Below, piece after piece: positions 62,842-64,000 of a stretch of 64,000 bases of DNA. Position 1 is the stretch's first letter; each line of letters starts with the position of its first letter. The stretch is from NCBI GenBank assembly GCA_947458745.1, contig CANGYQ010000018.1:1-64000 (forward strand), read 5' to 3'. The translations under genes were made by a program, and so were the position numbers. Source of the DNA: Bryobacteraceae bacterium. Lineage in GTDB: Bacteria > Acidobacteriota > Terriglobia > Bryobacterales > Bryobacteraceae. The notes beneath the pieces were generated by a model. The model was not told the DNA's origin and ran no database searches. It worked only from the letters and a program-made list of their open reading frames with translations.

Positions 62842-62877
62842 AGCCAAGATTAGCATATTGGCTGGCTTGGATGGCAA
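62842..62877 (-). promoter_or_regulatory. pdxR promoter with overlapping inverted repeat
   Basis: On the minus strand TTGCCA (62877-62872), 17 bases, GCTAAT (62854-62849). AGCCAA (62842-62847) and TTGGCT (62858-62863), separated by 10 bases, form a dyad across the -10. Such a site would suit autoregulation by PdxR. Confidence 0.4.
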
Positions 62878-63041
62878 GTACGCTATCGATCGGCGCGCAT
62901 TGGCTGGTCCATTACCCGGCCTAGGTGCCCGCCGCACGGCCAGCCAACTCGCGGTCACCCTCGTACGCTACCGAGCCGTGCGCGTAAGCAAGCGGTCCCC
63001 ATCACCCATCGAACGCCCCGAACCCCGCCGTCTCGCCCCGC

Positions 63042-63419
63042 CTAGGGCCGGTTGGCCAGCTGCGGCTTCGGATCAGTAGAAATCACCTTCACCCGAACCG
63101 CATCCAGTGTTCCGCCCCGGGCATGCTTGCTTTCCACCGTCACCTGCTGGCCGCGCTGCAAGTCGGCGCACTTCAGTTTCTTGTCACCATCCAGAATCTG
63201 CGTCTTCGCGGAACAGTAGAAGTTCAACCCATTGCCGTCGGCAAACTCCACGCGGATGCTCTTCTTGGTGACTTCTTCGACGGTGCCCGCAAAGCTGCCC
63301 GGTGGCTTACTGTCCGGCGCGCCCAACTGCGGCCCCGCCAAGCCATAAGGAAATTGAGCCACGGCACGGCCCGGAAACACGGCCAGCGCCAGCAGTGCGA
63401 AAAGGATGGAAATGCGCAT
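63042..63419 (-). CDS. Small secreted OB-fold-like (DUF5666-like) protein
   Basis: A protein of 125 residues from ATG 63419, with signal peptide MRISILFALLALAVFPGRAVA. The mature part has one small beta-barrel pattern: GSFAGTVEEVTKKSIRVEFADG, NFYCSAKTQILDGDKKLKCADLQRGQQVTVESK and LDAVRVKVI. Two cysteines (CSAK, KCAD) may form a disulfide. The layout resembles DUF5666, which has no known function. CATACT lies exactly 10 bases before the ATG. It stands alone, 210 bases from pdxR. Confidence 0.72.
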   Translation of the reverse strand: MRISILFALLALAVFPGRAVAQFPYGLAGPQLGAPDSKPPGSFAGTVEEVTKKSIRVEFADGNGLNFYCSAKTQILDGDKKLKCADLQRGQQVTVESKHARGGTLDAVRVKVISTDPKPQLANRP

Positions 63420-63429
63420 CGCTGAACTC

Positions 63430-63435
63430 AGTATG
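63430..63435 (-). promoter_or_regulatory. -10-like element of the OB-fold-like gene
   Basis: CATACT on the minus strand, exactly 10 bases before the ATG at 63419, matching the arrangement at 26963 and 57508. The rest of the 241-base gap to 63660 shows no gene. Confidence 0.35.
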
Positions 63436-63660
63436 CACCGAAACGTGTCCCGCAACAGAACATCTCTCCCGTAATCAACCAGATGAACAGCTCCACCCCG
63501 CACTTGCAGATCCGGCTTACCTTAGACTGGCGGTGGTCACTCTTGCGGGTGGTCACCCCAGCGCCAATGCTGAATGTCTCAAAATGTCTCACTCTGTCCC
63601 GGAATTTCGAAAAAAACGGGCGGTGTATCCCCGTCTGCTCCGGCAAAAAGAGCCAGCAGT

Positions 63661-64000
63661 CTACTTGATCTTCATCGGCGGCACCGGCACGCTTTTCACC
63701 GGCTCAAACAGCCCAAAGGTGAACACCGACGTCGCATTGGCGATCGAGACATACTGCTTCCCATCCACCATAAACGTCACCGGCGAAGCATAGATGTTGT
63801 CGCCCGTCTGGTAGTGCCACAGGTGCTTGCCGCTCTTGGCGTCGACGGCAATCACGTGGCCGTCATCGTCGCCAGCAAACAGCACGCCCGTCACCGTGCC
63901 CGTCACGCCAGCCCACATCTCGGCCTTGCCGGTCATCGGGTACTGCCACTTGCGCTCGCCCGTCAGCGGGTTGATGGCGCGCAGGTAGAACTGCCCCGCG
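63661..64000 (-). CDS. PQQ-dependent quinoprotein dehydrogenase, C-terminal part (cut by window edge)
   Basis: The last 112 residues of a quinoprotein; the frame continues past the right edge. Readable propeller pieces are LRAINPLTGERKWQYPMTG, VLFAGDDDGHVIAVDAKSGKHLWHYQTGDNIYASPVTF and the closing DGKQYVSIANATSVFTFGLF. These match the last blades of alcohol/ethanol quinoprotein dehydrogenases. It ends without a heme domain, so like the enzyme at 37829 it would need a separate cytochrome. It is too incomplete to place further. Confidence 0.82.
   Translation of the reverse strand, partial: AGQFYLRAINPLTGERKWQYPMTGKAEMWAGVTGTVTGVLFAGDDDGHVIAVDAKSGKHLWHYQTGDNIYASPVTFMVDGKQYVSIANATSVFTFGLFEPVKSVPVPPMKIK

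Noticed and set aside
63428..63646. Minus-strand 72-codon open frame between the OB-fold-like gene and the quinoprotein
   Set aside because: No signal peptide or family features, and it overlaps the likely promoter of the gene at 63419.

Overview
The window is high-GC, densely coded bacterial chromosome and most resembles an acidobacterium of the Bryobacterales/Solibacter type. This is an inference from gene content, because no rRNA or other taxonomic marker is present. The supporting features are three very large Oar-like TonB-dependent receptors with an N-terminal carboxypeptidase-regulatory domain, DUF1501 and DUF1549/DUF1553 proteins, a Pirellula/Verrucomicrobium-type heme-binding domain, PEP-CTERM proteins, quinoproteins and many enzymes with twin-arginine-like leaders. 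I saw no tRNA, rRNA, CRISPR array, transposase or phage gene.

Left part (1-18305). A minus-strand pair (2Fe-2S protein, then an ATP-grasp protein cut by the edge) faces a DapA-family aldolase. Then comes the main find: a co-directional multiheme cytochrome cluster at 2586-10663. It contains a hexaheme NapC/NirT-like membrane cytochrome, a monoheme cytochrome c, a decaheme OmcA/MtrC-like protein, a decaheme DmsE/MtrA-like protein, an MtrB/PioB-like porin and a tetraheme protein built of four similar domains. Downstream are an Oar-like receptor, a heptaheme cytochrome and a second Oar-like receptor. Together the six cytochromes and the heptaheme protein carry 38 heme-attachment motifs, enough for a path from the quinone pool across periplasm and outer membrane.

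Middle part (18586-41569). A FAH-family protein is followed by a 600-bp stretch without a gene, partly AT-rich, that leads into two tandem paralogous PEP-CTERM proteins. Next come a LarA-like protein, a DUF2721 protein, a sialidase, a pyruvyl-transferase/LamG pair, and a penicillin-acylase - SDR - sugar-binding lipoprotein - Ldh run with overlapping genes. After these lie a stand-alone 851-residue eCIS-core (DUF4157) protein, a nucleoside hydrolase, and a tightly overlapped DUF1501 - diheme cytochrome c - PQQ-dehydrogenase operon. An enolase-superfamily enzyme then diverges from a GntR/FCD regulator.

Right part (41550-64000). Eight minus-strand genes from 53142 down to 41550 are joined by 4-14 base overlaps or gaps of 4-9 bases and look like one operon: Oar-like receptor, NHL propeller, DUF1549, DUF1501, FGE-like protein without the catalytic cysteines, DapA-like aldolase, hexuronate-type MFS transporter and a mandelate-racemase-like enzyme. 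With the neighbouring GntR gene and second racemase-like enzyme this suggests uptake and dehydration/cleavage of a sugar acid. Housekeeping genes follow: class I fumarase, tsaB behind an apiosidase-like protein, a metzincin-type protease, and pdxR-pdxS-pdxT in one direction. The window ends in a small OB-fold-like secreted protein and the C-terminus of a second quinoprotein. Several leading genes have a -10-like hexamer only 4-15 bases before the start codon, which suggests leaderless or nearly leaderless mRNAs.
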